DNA from: Fluviicoccus sp.
GTDB lineage: Bacteria > Pseudomonadota > Gammaproteobacteria > Pseudomonadales > Moraxellaceae
DNA: 64,000 nucleotides
Direction of reading: 5' to 3'
NCBI RefSeq assembly: GCF_030646115.1
Contig: NZ_JAUSMX010000014.1
Location: 154,976 to 218,975, forward strand
Shown here: one piece after another, positions 21,375 through 30,240 of the stretch
How positions within the stretch are numbered: position 1 is the first letter of the stretch
How the letters are laid out: each line of letters opens with the position of its first letter
Notes under the pieces: generated by a model
The model's input: the letters and a program-made list of their open reading frames with translations, nothing else
Database searches by the model: none
What the model was told of the DNA's origin: nothing
Program-made: the position numbers and the translations under genes

Positions 21375-21492
21375 TCAATACTTTGTATTTTGCTGGTTCC
21401 TCCGGCAAGCTGAAACCATCGGTCAGCGCTTCTCCAGCCGCAGGGTGTGTTAAAGTCAGGTCACAATAACGCGGTCACCTGCAGCCCGACCC

Positions 21493-23091
21493 ATGAATAA
21501 CAGCGTCAACGGCAAGGCATTCCTGTCCCGGCCCGGCCGGCTTACGGTCTGGATCGTGCTGTGGTTTGCCGTCTGGCTGACCGGCTGCACCTCTGTCAAT
21601 CCCAAAGTTCCCCGCCCCATTACCCAGACCTTCATTTCATATGGCTCAACGCCCTTGCGTGACTGGACCGACAGCTTGTCCCTGGCTTCAGGGGAGTCTG
21701 CCTTCCATTTAGTCAGCACCGGCCGTGACGCCCTGTCAGCCCGCCTGGCCCTGATTGATCAGGCGGTCAACAGCATCGACATGCAGTATTACATGGTTCG
21801 CGATGACAGCAGCACGCAGCTGCTGATTCATCATCTGTTACTGGCGGCGGATCGGGGTGTGCGCATCCGCTTGTTGGTGGACGATATCTACGGGCTGAAA
21901 CGCGACTATATCCTGGCGACCCTGAGTGCGCATCCCCGCATAGAAATACGTGTTTTCAATCCGTTTCTGGCCCGGGGTAAAGTCAATCCGTTGCGGATTC
22001 TGGAGTTTTTCCAGAAGTCCTCCCTCAACAAGCGCATGCACAACAAGTTGTTGGTCGTGGACAACGCGGCATTGATTGTGGGTGGCAGAAATCTGGGTAA
22101 TGAGTATTTCGACAGCGAGGCGGCCACGGAATTTACCGATCTCGATGTCCTGGTGCTGGGGCCGGTTGTCTTTCAGGCATCGTTGAGTTTCGATGAATAC
22201 TGGAATCACCAGTTGGCCATTCCGGTTCGGGCCTTCCTGCGGGAAATGCCCACGGAAGAACATCTGGAAGTCATGCGTTTCCGGCTGCAAAAGCTGATGA
22301 TGAGTTTGCAAGACAACGATTATCAGGCGCAGTTTTCCAAGAACCCTTTGGGCCAAGGCATCGCCCGGCATCAGTTGACCTTAAGCCATGGCCGGGCGCG
22401 AATGCTCTATGACCGGCCGGAAAAAATCATGAGCGAGGCCAAAGGCTTGTTCAAAGGGGTGCATATGGCCGCCGAGCTGTACCCGGTGCTGGATAAAACC
22501 AGGGAAGACACCTTGCTGATCTCCGCCTATTTTGTGCCGGGCCCGCGTTTGCGGGAGAGGCTGGCGGCGCTGGTGACGCGGGGCGTGCGGGTGCGGGTGT
22601 TGACCAACTCTCTCGCGGCCACCGATGTCGCCTATGTGCATGGCGGCTATTCGCGCTGGCGGGGGGAATTGATCAGGTCAGGTGTTGAGCTCTATGAGAT
22701 GCGGCCCCTGAAACGGCGGCCGGTGGCATCGTTTCACCTGATCGGCAGTTCCCAATCCAGTCTGCATGCCAAGGCCATGATCATGGATGCGCAGCGGGTA
22801 TTTATCGGCTCGATGAATCTGGATCAACGTTCCATTTATCTGAATACGGAAACGGGCATTCTGATCGACAGTCCGGAGTTGGTGAAGGAACTCCGCGCCA
22901 GTTTTGAGCGCATGATGCTCCCGGACCGCAGTTATCAGGTGTATGCCAATCCCGACGAGCCCGGACGGCTCCTGTGGTGGGGTGCGCCCGCCGGTAAGTC
23001 CGAGGTGCTGCACCGAGATCCGGAAGCCGGATTCTGGAAACGCTGGCAAGCGGCATTCCTGGGGAAAATCATTCCGGAGAAAATGCTGTAG
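21493..23091 (+). CDS. Phospholipase D family lipoprotein (cardiolipin synthase-like, ClsC type)
   Basis: A 532-aa protein with the two HKD motifs of the PLD superfamily: HNKLLVVDNAALIVGGRNLG at about residue 183 and HAKAMIMDAQRVFIGSMNLD near residue 425. A lipobox WLTGC at about residue 32 marks it as a lipoprotein, so it probably acts at the periplasmic face. The general layout fits the ClsC/YmdC group, which makes cardiolipin from phosphatidylglycerol and phosphatidylethanolamine. No ymdB-like partner is adjacent, so the exact reaction is open. Confidence 0.88.
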   Translation: MNNSVNGKAFLSRPGRLTVWIVLWFAVWLTGCTSVNPKVPRPITQTFISYGSTPLRDWTDSLSLASGESAFHLVSTGRDALSARLALIDQAVNSIDMQYYMVRDDSSTQLLIHHLLLAADRGVRIRLLVDDIYGLKRDYILATLSAHPRIEIRVFNPFLARGKVNPLRILEFFQKSSLNKRMHNKLLVVDNAALIVGGRNLGNEYFDSEAATEFTDLDVLVLGPVVFQASLSFDEYWNHQLAIPVRAFLREMPTEEHLEVMRFRLQKLMMSLQDNDYQAQFSKNPLGQGIARHQLTLSHGRARMLYDRPEKIMSEAKGLFKGVHMAAELYPVLDKTREDTLLISAYFVPGPRLRERLAALVTRGVRVRVLTNSLAATDVAYVHGGYSRWRGELIRSGVELYEMRPLKRRPVASFHLIGSSQSSLHAKAMIMDAQRVFIGSMNLDQRSIYLNTETGILIDSPELVKELRASFERMMLPDRSYQVYANPDEPGRLLWWGAPAGKSEVLHRDPEAGFWKRWQAAFLGKIIPEKML

Positions 23092-23121
23092 AGGTAATGG
23101 CTGATCAGGTTCAGACCGGCA

Positions 23122-23913
23122 TCAATAGAATACGAACTTGATGCTCAAGGCCATCAGCGTCAGGCCCAGCAGGGGGCGGATCACCGGTTCCGGCATGCGT
23201 GAGCTGAGATGGGTGCCGGCAATAATGGCCGGGATGGAGCCGATCAGCAGCATCGACAGCAAGTGATAATCGACATTGCCCATCTTGGCGTGTGCCAGAC
23301 CGGCCACCAGCGTCAGGAACACCGCATGGGTGACATCGGTGCCGATAATCTTGATGGTGGAAAGCGCCGGGTACAAGCTCAACAGCACCACCACGCCAAA
23401 GGCGCCCGCACCCACGGATGACAAGGTAACCAAAACCCCCAACGCAATCCCCATCAGCACCGTGGACTGGGTATTGTTGGCGGAAACCCAGGCGCGGAAG
23501 CGGCTCTTGACCGGATTGGCGTCATGGAATTTCTGCAGTTGGTTCTTGAAGACGAGTGACAGCGCGGTGACCATCAGCATCAGGCCCAGCGACACAGTCA
23601 TGACGCCCTTGTAGTTGTTGGCATTGCCAAAAAAGGCGTGCAGCGCCCAGGCCGTCAGCAGTGAGGCGGGAATGGAGCCCAACGCCAGCCAGCGCACGAC
23701 CGACCACTCAATGTTTTTTTTCTGGAAATGAACCACTGAGCCGCTTGACTTGGTGATAGCGGCATATAGCAGGTCCGTGCCAATAGCCGTATGCAGGGGG
23801 ACGCCCATCATGGTCAGCAGCGGCGTCATCAGCGAACCACCGCCCACGCCGGTCAAGCCGACACACAGGCCAACCAGTGCTCCGGCCAGTATAAAACCCA
23901 GATCAGGGGACAT
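23122..23913 (-). CDS. TauE/SafE family sulfite/sulfonate permease
   Basis: A 263-aa protein with about eight membrane helices. The family motif VGLCVGLTGVGGGSLMTPLL lies near the N-terminus, and the repeat LSSVGAGAFGVVVLLSLYP in the second half. ATG 23913 follows AAAGG at a good distance and is preferred to ATG 23928. It is divergent from cysB, the regulator of sulfur assimilation, with only about 100 bases between. Transport of sulfite, sulfate or an organosulfur compound under CysB control is therefore likely, but the substrate is inferred. Confidence 0.88.
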   Translation of the reverse strand: MSPDLGFILAGALVGLCVGLTGVGGGSLMTPLLTMMGVPLHTAIGTDLLYAAITKSSGSVVHFQKKNIEWSVVRWLALGSIPASLLTAWALHAFFGNANNYKGVMTVSLGLMLMVTALSLVFKNQLQKFHDANPVKSRFRAWVSANNTQSTVLMGIALGVLVTLSSVGAGAFGVVVLLSLYPALSTIKIIGTDVTHAVFLTLVAGLAHAKMGNVDYHLLSMLLIGSIPAIIAGTHLSSRMPEPVIRPLLGLTLMALSIKFVFY

Positions 23914-23979
23914 AAGCAGACCTTTCATTCAGATGCGCGTAATGTAGGCTTTTGGGGATGGCATCAGAAGTGAAAAGAA

Positions 23980-23995
23980 GTTATATAGTTATAAC
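23980..23995. promoter_or_regulatory. Palindrome in the tauE-cysB divergent region
   Basis: GTTATA (23980-23985), TAGT, TATAAC (23990-23995). A perfect dyad 21 bases before the cysB start and about 65 bases from the tauE start. LysR-type regulators often bind AT-rich dyads in their own divergent promoter. CysB binding is a guess. Confidence 0.4.
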
Positions 23996-24016
23996 TGGAT
24001 GGAATTAGAGATGGTT

Positions 24017-24994
24017 ATGAAGTTACAACAATTGCGGTATATCGTTGAGGTGTCACGGCAAAACCTGAATGTATCTTCCGCAGCACAAAGCCTTTTCACC
24101 TCCCAGCCGGGAGTCAGCAAGCAGATCCGATTGCTGGAGGATGAATTGGGGGTGGAAATTTTCACCCGCAGCGGGAAGCATTTTACCCAGGTGACTCCGG
24201 CTGGCAAGGAAGTGCTGGCTCTGGCGAAGGAAATGCTGCGTCAGGCCGAGAATATCCGGCAAGTAGGGGAGGAGTACAGTAATCCCCGCAAGGGACGATT
24301 GGCGATCTCGACCACGCATACCCAGGCCCGCTATCGCCTGCCTTCGGTGATTGCATCGTTCCGTCATCATTTTCCGGATGTTTCGCTGCATTTGCAGCAG
24401 GGAACACCGCAGCAGATCGCGGCCATGGCCTCCGATGGTACAACGGACTTCGCCATTGCCACTGAAGGCATGGAACATTTTTCCAATCTGTTATTGCTGC
24501 CCTGCTACCAGTGGAACCGTACCGTGGTGGTGCCGAAAGACCACCCGTTGGCGTGCAGGACCGATCGACTGACCATAGAAGATATCGCCTCATGGCCCAT
24601 CGTCACCTATGTCTTTGGCTTTACCGGCCGTTCGGTGCTGGACGATGCCTTCCGGAAACAGGGCTTAACCCCCAATGTCGTTTTTACCGCGACCGATGCC
24701 GATGTCATCAAGACCTATGTGCGTTTGGGGATGGGTATCGGCATTATTGCGCATATGGCGTATGAACCGGAGCAGGACACCGATCTGGTGGCGCTGGATG
24801 TCAGCCATCTCTTCCCGCCCAGCACCACCCGCATGGCCTTCCGGCGCGGCATGTGGCTACGGGGTTTCATGTATGCATTTATTGAGGAGTTTTCGCCGCA
24901 TCTGACCCGCAGGCGGGTTGAGGAAGCCATTGCCGCCGGAGATCAGGACGCTGTCGATGCTTTGTTCCGGGATATCCCGCTTCCGGTCTTTTGA
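24017..24994 (+). CDS. cysB: LysR-family sulfur assimilation regulator CysB
   Basis: Activates cysteine-synthesis and sulfur-uptake genes in response to N-acetylserine. The 325-aa protein matches CysB from its start MKLQQLRYIVEV: the N-terminal helix-turn-helix (NVSSAAQSLFTSQPGVSKQI), and the inducer-binding domain with STTHTQARYRLP and GTPQQIAAMASDG. ATG 24017 is preferred over the in-frame starts at 23999 and 24011 because it is the family start. It is divergent from the TauE-type permease. A perfect hairpin (24979-25002) spans its stop codon. Confidence 0.95.
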   Translation: MKLQQLRYIVEVSRQNLNVSSAAQSLFTSQPGVSKQIRLLEDELGVEIFTRSGKHFTQVTPAGKEVLALAKEMLRQAENIRQVGEEYSNPRKGRLAISTTHTQARYRLPSVIASFRHHFPDVSLHLQQGTPQQIAAMASDGTTDFAIATEGMEHFSNLLLLPCYQWNRTVVVPKDHPLACRTDRLTIEDIASWPIVTYVFGFTGRSVLDDAFRKQGLTPNVVFTATDADVIKTYVRLGMGIGIIAHMAYEPEQDTDLVALDVSHLFPPSTTRMAFRRGMWLRGFMYAFIEEFSPHLTRRRVEEAIAAGDQDAVDALFRDIPLPVF

Positions 24995-25002
24995 CCGGAA
25001 GC
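24979..25002. terminator. Perfect hairpin over the cysB stop codon
   Basis: GCTTCCGGTC (24979-24988), loop TTTT, GACCGGAAGC (24993-25002): a 10-bp perfect stem whose right arm contains most of the TGA stop. There is no T run after it. It lies between convergent cysB and the SIMPL-domain gene and may protect the 3' end or help termination on both strands. Confidence 0.5.
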
Positions 25003-25017
25003 TAAGCAGCGAGCGGC

Positions 25018-25707
25018 TTAGGGGGCCAGTTCTATGGATCCCGAAACCTGGACGTTAAGCCGGCTTTCACCGCCGGAATATTCGGCGGCGGGTGCATCCG
25101 CCGTCATTTCCATTTTTGCGGCGCGCATGTTGTATAGCGGTTGTGGCGAAGGTTGGTTGGCGGTTCCCAGATTCATTTGCACCAGCTTGTAGGATTTGGC
25201 GTTCCACGCTAGCCGGATGCGGTCGGCCCGCAGGCGGAAAGCTTGCACCGCCTGTTCAATCAACTGGTTTTCCAGTTCCCGGCGTGTGGCGGGCGCCACA
25301 CTGAAGTTAAGGCCGTTCAGTTGCAGCGAACCTTGCAACTGGCTGATCAGTTCTCCGGCTGCTTTGAAGTCCTGACTTTCCAAGCGGATTTCCGCGCGGC
25401 CGCGCCAGCTTTCCAGTTTGTTCTTGTCGGAGTAGATCGGCCAGGTTTGCTGGTTGCCCGAAGTTAGCTTGACCGTTTTGTAGGCCAGGCCCAGCTTTAG
25501 GGCGTCGTTGATTTTTTGCGTCAGTTCCCGTGCCAATACAGTCGGATTCTTGTTGCTGCTTTCCAGGCTGAGGTTGGCCGTCAGCAGGTCATTGGGGGCG
25601 ACAGCCTCGACTTCCGTCTGGAAATCAATACGGTTTTGAACCGGAGTTTCAGCCAGGGCGGGCAGGGATACGGCCAGCAAGCAACTGGCAAGGATGAGCA
25701 TTTTCAT
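25018..25707 (-). CDS. SIMPL (DUF541) domain periplasmic protein
   Basis: A 229-aa secreted protein with a Sec signal peptide (MKMLILASCLLAVSLPALA, then ETPVQN). The DUF541/SIMPL pattern is seen in VEAVAPNDLLTANLSLESSNKNP, the KINDALK segment, and the C-terminal part with YNMRAAKMEM and NVQVSGSIEL. Members include E. coli YggE and mouse SIMPL; bacterial function is vague (oxidative-stress tolerance has been reported for YggE). It overlaps the upstream O-antigen-ligase-like gene by 4 bases (ATGA), so the two are cotranscribed. Confidence 0.85.
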   Translation of the reverse strand: MKMLILASCLLAVSLPALAETPVQNRIDFQTEVEAVAPNDLLTANLSLESSNKNPTVLARELTQKINDALKLGLAYKTVKLTSGNQQTWPIYSDKNKLESWRGRAEIRLESQDFKAAGELISQLQGSLQLNGLNFSVAPATRRELENQLIEQAVQAFRLRADRIRLAWNAKSYKLVQMNLGTANQPSPQPLYNMRAAKMEMTADAPAAEYSGGESRLNVQVSGSIELAP

Positions 25708-27176
25708 GATTCTGGATTCTCGTGACCGGTATTGGTGGAAGAATGACGACGATGCCGTGAGCGGTGTTGTCCCGGCTCGGCTTTAGCTTGATGCGACTGC
25801 AACTCCATACCTGTTGCAATGCAGGCGAAGGCGCAGAGCAGGGTAAACATCAAGGCGTTGGCCGGAATCTGCAAATTGAAGTCAACCCAGGAGTGAATCA
25901 TCAGGCTGATAATGCCCATCATGGCGGCAAAGCCTGCGCCCTTGAGGATGGCGGTATGCCGGGATCGCTGTGCAACAATAGCCAGGCGGAAGGCATGAAC
26001 GACGATCAAGCCGAACAGCAGGGCTCCTATGACTCCGTATTCAATGGCGATTTGCAGATAGTCATTGTGGGTTAAATCGTAATCATAAAATATCTCCCCG
26101 GTTTTGAAGGAGTCAAAGGTGCTGGCGAATGCCCCCGCGCCAACCCCGGTAATCGGAACCTCCTTCAACATATCAATGGCAGCTGAAAAGACATAAGTTC
26201 GTTCCTCTCTTTCCATCGTGGTTTGTTCCAGGCGCGCCGCCAATCTATCCAGGCCGAACCAGGCTCCCAAAATCAGGGAGTCAATGGCGATGAGGCTGCT
26301 GAACAGAATGACCATGGCGGTGCTGCGTTTGTGACGGGCATAGAGAAACAAGCCAATGACGGCGGAAATACCCAGACTGGCAAAGAATGCGCTGTTACCC
26401 ATGCGGGAGTGTGTCAATACCAATGCAACGACCATCAACCCCAGGAAAATCCGCAGCCGTGCCTTTCCGCTCATCAATGTCGCCAAAAAACGGCGGAGCA
26501 TGGCCCGCCAGCCGCTATCAGTGTCATTGTTCTGAATCATGTGAGTCAGCAACAAGCCGACACCGATTGCGAGGCACATCTCCAGATAGCCTGCCAGATG
26601 GTTCCGGTTGGCAAAAGTACCACTGGCCGATCCGGATTGCTGCGGACGATACAGGATGCCGAACAAGTCATAACCCTTGCCTCCTAATGTCACCATGACA
26701 CCATAACTGGCCTGGAGCACCCCGCAGACAACCAGTAGCTCACATGTGCGCTGGAGACGGGCTGGTGTGTTGATCAGGTTCAGAGCCAATGTGAAGAACA
26801 TGGCATAGGCAATGCTCTCCATTGTCTGGAACAACGTGGCCCCGATATCCATCGAGAGGGGGTGCCAGTATGCAGAATCTGGATATGGAAGGGCGCTCAA
26901 GGCCTCCCGCCATGATGGAGGCAAAGGGATTAACTGTATCAGGCTCCAGAGCGGTATCAACCAGAACAGGATGATCATATCGCGGTTGCGACTTGCAATC
27001 GTCAGGGTAGGGGTATTTTCTGTGTCCGATTGACGGCTGCGGTAAATCAGCCAGAGGGCGAAGAGCACTCCAACCCAAGTCTGAAGCAACGACAATGACC
27101 AGAAACGATTACTTGCAAGCGGGAGCGGGGCCCAGACCAACAGTCCAAGCAGACTGACATAAAGGGCTCGTTCCAT
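25704..27176 (-). CDS. O-antigen ligase-like polymerase/ligase (Wzy_C family)
   Basis: A 490-aa inner-membrane protein with about ten or eleven hydrophobic helices. The Wzy_C signature is visible in GTFANRNHLAGYLEM (the conserved N-H region), LTHSRMGNSAFFASLG (the conserved SR pair), and the long periplasmic loop with GVGAGAFASTFDSF and YDLTHNDYLQIAIEYG. Such proteins ligate or polymerise sugar chains on lipid A core, or glycosylate pilins. No glycan-synthesis genes are near, so it may be an orphan ligase or a protein O-glycosyltransferase. The C-terminal about 35 residues are charged (QSHQAKAEPGQHRSRHRRH). It is followed by the SIMPL gene with a 4-base overlap. Confidence 0.85.
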   Translation of the reverse strand: MERALYVSLLGLLVWAPLPLASNRFWSLSLLQTWVGVLFALWLIYRSRQSDTENTPTLTIASRNRDMIILFWLIPLWSLIQLIPLPPSWREALSALPYPDSAYWHPLSMDIGATLFQTMESIAYAMFFTLALNLINTPARLQRTCELLVVCGVLQASYGVMVTLGGKGYDLFGILYRPQQSGSASGTFANRNHLAGYLEMCLAIGVGLLLTHMIQNNDTDSGWRAMLRRFLATLMSGKARLRIFLGLMVVALVLTHSRMGNSAFFASLGISAVIGLFLYARHKRSTAMVILFSSLIAIDSLILGAWFGLDRLAARLEQTTMEREERTYVFSAAIDMLKEVPITGVGAGAFASTFDSFKTGEIFYDYDLTHNDYLQIAIEYGVIGALLFGLIVVHAFRLAIVAQRSRHTAILKGAGFAAMMGIISLMIHSWVDFNLQIPANALMFTLLCAFACIATGMELQSHQAKAEPGQHRSRHRRHSSTNTGHENPES

Positions 27177-27229
27177 GATGTACCAGAGCGATGATCAGAA
27201 GTGGATGCAGGATGGAGTATTCAAACAAC

Positions 27230-27257
27230 AAAAAAGGGCCGCGAAGCCCCTTTTTTG
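27230..27257. terminator. Bidirectional terminator between the glycine-rich protein gene and the ligase
   Basis: AAAAAAGGG ... CCCCTTTTTT: a stem with an A run on one side and a T run on the other (27230-27257). It ends the minus-strand gene at 27271 before the O-antigen-ligase-like gene begins. Confidence 0.8.
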
Positions 27258-27270
27258 CAACAGCAATAGA

Positions 27271-27636
27271 TTACAAGATTGAGGCTAAACCGCCACCACC
27301 ACCATTAGTGCCACCGAAACCGGTAGTAATAGTGATTTGACCACCGAAGACGCGATAACCTTGACCGTTTACACCCGTGAAATTACCGGTAACACCCTTG
27401 CTAAGGCGAAACGCAGCAACAATCTGGCGCTCGGCTGCACTTCCTGCAATAAGCTGACCAGCGCTTGCGGCTTCGGCAGCAGAGCATTGACCGTTATCAA
27501 CAGCAGACTCCATGGCAGTCTTCAGGTCTGTACCACCGGTCACTGCTTGCTGAACTTCAGGGCAACCCGTTGCAGCAAAAGCAGAGGTGAAGGGAAGCAG
27601 GGCAACAATGGCGATTCCCAGCAGTTTGCGATGCAT
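27271..27636 (-). CDS. Small secreted glycine-rich protein, function unknown
   Basis: A 121-aa protein with a signal peptide (MHRKLLGIAIVALLPFTSAFA) and a mature part of about 100 residues. It has just two cysteines (TGCPE and NGQCSA), which could form one disulphide. A helical Ala/Ser-rich middle (SAAEAASAGQLIAGSAAE) precedes a C-terminal Gly/Thr-rich stretch (ITTGFGGTNGGGGGLASIL). There is no type IV prepilin motif, so it is not a pilin. A good ribosome site (AAGGAG, visible as CTCCTT on the plus strand) lies before the start. I know no family. It has its own terminator. Confidence 0.7.
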   Translation of the reverse strand: MHRKLLGIAIVALLPFTSAFAATGCPEVQQAVTGGTDLKTAMESAVDNGQCSAAEAASAGQLIAGSAAERQIVAAFRLSKGVTGNFTGVNGQGYRVFGGQITITTGFGGTNGGGGGLASIL

Positions 27637-27720
27637 AATGTATACTCCTTGAGCAAATTACCTTGCGGCTATACCGGAATGCTAAAATAATCTCCGGACT
27701 GTTGCAAGAATAAAAATGTA

Positions 27721-28113
27721 TCAGGTGTTAAAAGAAAGGCCGCTAAAATCTGCAAGACTGTTGACACCCGCAACATCAATCCATAAGGCCGGCTCGAATC
27801 CTATCACAAGAGCGCCGATTTCACTATGAAGCACCAGCGGTCGGCGGATAAGTGACAGGTTTTGCAGGATAATCGCACGGGCTTGGCCCGGATCAGCCAT
27901 GGCTTCTGCTGTCAGCGCCAGCTTCCGCCAGGTTGTGCCCTGGCGATTGATCAGTTTTTCCCAGCCGAACCGTTCCAGCCAGTCATTGAGGGTGGGTTCA
28001 TCCAGCCCTTGTTTCTTGAAGTCGTGAAAGTGATAGGCGATGTGACGGTCATCAAACCATTTCAGGCTTTTTTTGACCGTATCGCAGTTGCGGATGCCGT
28101 AGATCGTGATCAT
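27721..28113 (-). CDS. ArsC/Spx family protein (YffB-like)
   Basis: A 130-aa thioredoxin-fold protein. MITIYGIRNCDTVKKSLKWF contains the single N-terminal Cys (C10) of the ArsC/Spx/YffB group. The C-terminal region has LIRRPLVLH, the equivalent of the ArsC I-R-R-P motif. YffB-type members lie beside dap genes in other gammaproteobacteria and are poorly characterised glutathione-dependent thiol reductases; a role in arsenate reduction is not implied. It is 44 bases past dapD on the same strand. Confidence 0.88.
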   Translation of the reverse strand: MITIYGIRNCDTVKKSLKWFDDRHIAYHFHDFKKQGLDEPTLNDWLERFGWEKLINRQGTTWRKLALTAEAMADPGQARAIILQNLSLIRRPLVLHSEIGALVIGFEPALWIDVAGVNSLADFSGLSFNT

Positions 28114-28121
28114 TTGATGTC

Positions 28122-28145
28122 CGGACCGGGGGTGATGCCGGTCCG
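28122..28145. promoter_or_regulatory. Hairpin between dapD and the ArsC-like gene
   Basis: CGGACCGG (28122-28129) and CCGGTCCG (28138-28145), a perfect 8-bp stem with an 8-base loop. It lies in the 44-base gap between two genes on the same strand. Without a T run it may be an mRNA-processing or attenuation element. Confidence 0.35.
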
Positions 28146-28157
28146 TTCCCTGTAATT

Positions 28158-28979
28158 TCAGTCAGCGCGCAACAATTCGTTCAGGCCCACCTTGCTGCGG
28201 GTCTGCGCATCCACCTTTTTGACGATGATGGCGGCATACAGGCTGTACTTGCCGTCCTTCGAGGGCAGGTTACCCGGCACCACCACCGAGCCGGCAGGTA
28301 CGCGGCCGTAATGCACTTCGCCGGTTTCACGGTCATAAATACGGGTGGACTGCCCGATATAGACGCCCATGGAAATGACGGCGCCTTCTTCGACAATCAC
28401 GCCTTCGACAATTTCCGAGCGCGCGCCAATGAAGCAGTTGTCTTCAATAATGGTGGGGTTGGCCTGCAGCGGCTCCAGAACGCCACCGATGCCGACGCCG
28501 CCTGAAAGGTGCACGTTCTTGCCGATCTGGGCGCAGGAACCGACGGTAGCCCAGGTATCAACCATCGAGTTTTCATCAACATACGCGCCGATATTCACGT
28601 AAGACGGCATCAGCACCACATTGCGGGCAATGAAGCTGCCGCGACGGGCGACAGCCGGAGGAACCACGCGGATTCCGGCATCACGGAACTGGTCGGCGCT
28701 CCAGTCGGCGAACTTGGTGGGCACCTTGTCATAGAACTGGATGGCGTTGCCGCCGGACAGGGGCTCGTTATCATTCAGGCGGAAGGAAAGCAGCACCGCC
28801 TTCTTCAGCCATTGGTTCACCACCCATTCACCATTGATCTTCTCGGCGACGCGGGCCTTGCCGCTGTCCAGCAGGTTCAGGGCCTCGGCGACGGCGTTAC
28901 GCACGTCCTGGGGGGCATTCGTGGGGCTGAACTGCAAGCGGTCTTCAAAGGCCTGGGTAATCAGGTCGGCGAGTGACAT
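28158..28979 (-). CDS. dapD: Tetrahydrodipicolinate N-succinyltransferase
   Basis: Fourth-stage enzyme of the succinylase branch of lysine/diaminopimelate synthesis: succinyl-CoA plus tetrahydrodipicolinate. The 273-aa protein starts at ATG 28979 with GGAG seven bases upstream; the frame is open beyond but only this start matches the family ([14 protein letters not shown]). The left-handed beta helix of hexapeptide repeats is clear ([40 protein letters not shown]). It lies close to dapC, the next enzyme of the route. Confidence 0.97.
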   Translation of the reverse strand: MSLADLITQAFEDRLQFSPTNAPQDVRNAVAEALNLLDSGKARVAEKINGEWVVNQWLKKAVLLSFRLNDNEPLSGGNAIQFYDKVPTKFADWSADQFRDAGIRVVPPAVARRGSFIARNVVLMPSYVNIGAYVDENSMVDTWATVGSCAQIGKNVHLSGGVGIGGVLEPLQANPTIIEDNCFIGARSEIVEGVIVEEGAVISMGVYIGQSTRIYDRETGEVHYGRVPAGSVVVPGNLPSKDGKYSLYAAIIVKKVDAQTRSKVGLNELLRAD

Positions 28980-29058
28980 GGCGGTCTCCGTCGTCATTAA
29001 GCTAAATAAGGAAAGCATTATAGCGGTTTTTATGCGCCAAACCGGTAGTGCTTCGCGC

Positions 29059-30240
29059 TTAAAGCAACGCCTTGATGCGTTCGGCCGCCGCGATGCAGTC
29101 TGTCTGTGAGGCCACCAGCGCCATGCGAACGCGGTTTTCGCCTGGATTGAAGCCGTCAATGGTGCGGCCGAGGTAGCGGCCGGGCAGTACGGTGACATGG
29201 GCCTGGCCATATAGCAGCCGGGCGAAAGCCTCGTCGTCGGTTGGTGTTTCCGCCCAGAAGTAAAACCCTGCATCCGGCATCTGCAATGGTAATACAGGAT
29301 CAAGAATGTCTCGGAAGGCTTTGAATTTCTGGCGGTAAAGGGAGCGATTCTGGATAACATGACCTTCATCCAGCCAGGCCATGATCGACGCCCACTGATG
29401 CTGTACCGGCATGGCCGAGCCATGGTAAGTGCGATAGAGCAGGTAAGGCTTCAGCAGCGAGGCGTCACCCGCGATAAAACCTGAACGCAGGCCCGGGACG
29501 TTGGAGCGCTTCGATAAGGAGTGGAATACCACGCAGTTGCGGTAGTCATGCCGTCCCTGTTCTGCGCAAACCTGCAATAGCCCTACCGGCGGCTGTGTTT
29601 CGTCAAAATAGATTTCCGAATAGCACTCATCCGAGGCGATGACAAAACCGTATTGGTCACTGAGTTCCAGCAGACGGACCAGGGTTTCACGCGGAATGAC
29701 GGCGCCGGTGGGATTGCCGGGGCTGCAGATGAACAGCAGTTGCGTCTGTTCCCAGATGTCGGCAGGTACGGCATCAAAGTCGGGGATGAAGCGGTTGTCA
29801 GCGGTGCAGGGCAGGTACCAAGGCTCGGCGCCGGCCAGGAAAGCCGCGCCTTCATAGATTTGGTAGAAGGGGTTCGGCATTACCACCAAAGGACGGGCGT
29901 TGCGGTTGATCACGGCCTGGGTAAAGGAAAACAGCGCTTCGCGGGTGCCGTTGACCGGCAGGATCTGGGTTTCGGCATCCAGTTCGGTCAGGCGGAAACG
30001 GCGTTGCAGCCATGCGGCGATGGCCTGGCGCAGTTCCGGAATGCCCTTGGTGCTGGGATAGGTGGCTAGATGCCTGGCCTGCTGGTTGATGGTGCGCATC
30101 ACGAATTCCGGGGAGGGATGCTTGGGCTCCCCGATCGACAGGGCAATGGGCTTTAGGTCCGCTGGCGGGGTCAAGTCGCTGAACAGTCGGGCCAGCTTTT
30201 CAAAAGGGTATGGGTGCAGTTGGCTCAAGTCAGGATTCAT
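29059..30240 (-). CDS. dapC: Succinyldiaminopimelate transaminase
   Basis: A 393-aa PLP enzyme of the aspartate aminotransferase fold that aminates N-succinyl-2-amino-6-ketopimelate. The PLP lysine is in [17 protein letters not shown], and the other signatures are [25 protein letters not shown] and [11 protein letters not shown]. The start is directly next to the glnD stop (no gap), so they share an mRNA. The gene order dapD-dapC-glnD-map is the one in Pseudomonas. Confidence 0.94.
   Translation of the reverse strand: MNPDLSQLHPYPFEKLARLFSDLTPPADLKPIALSIGEPKHPSPEFVMRTINQQARHLATYPSTKGIPELRQAIAAWLQRRFRLTELDAETQILPVNGTREALFSFTQAVINRNARPLVVMPNPFYQIYEGAAFLAGAEPWYLPCTADNRFIPDFDAVPADIWEQTQLLFICSPGNPTGAVIPRETLVRLLELSDQYGFVIASDECYSEIYFDETQPPVGLLQVCAEQGRHDYRNCVVFHSLSKRSNVPGLRSGFIAGDASLLKPYLLYRTYHGSAMPVQHQWASIMAWLDEGHVIQNRSLYRQKFKAFRDILDPVLPLQMPDAGFYFWAETPTDDEAFARLLYGQAHVTVLPGRYLGRTIDGFNPGENRVRMALVASQTDCIAAAERIKALL

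Noticed and set aside
27271..27636. Type IV pilin substrate of the neighbouring ligase
   Set aside because: No prepilin leader (no GFTLxE after a short basic leader); it has a plain Sec signal peptide.
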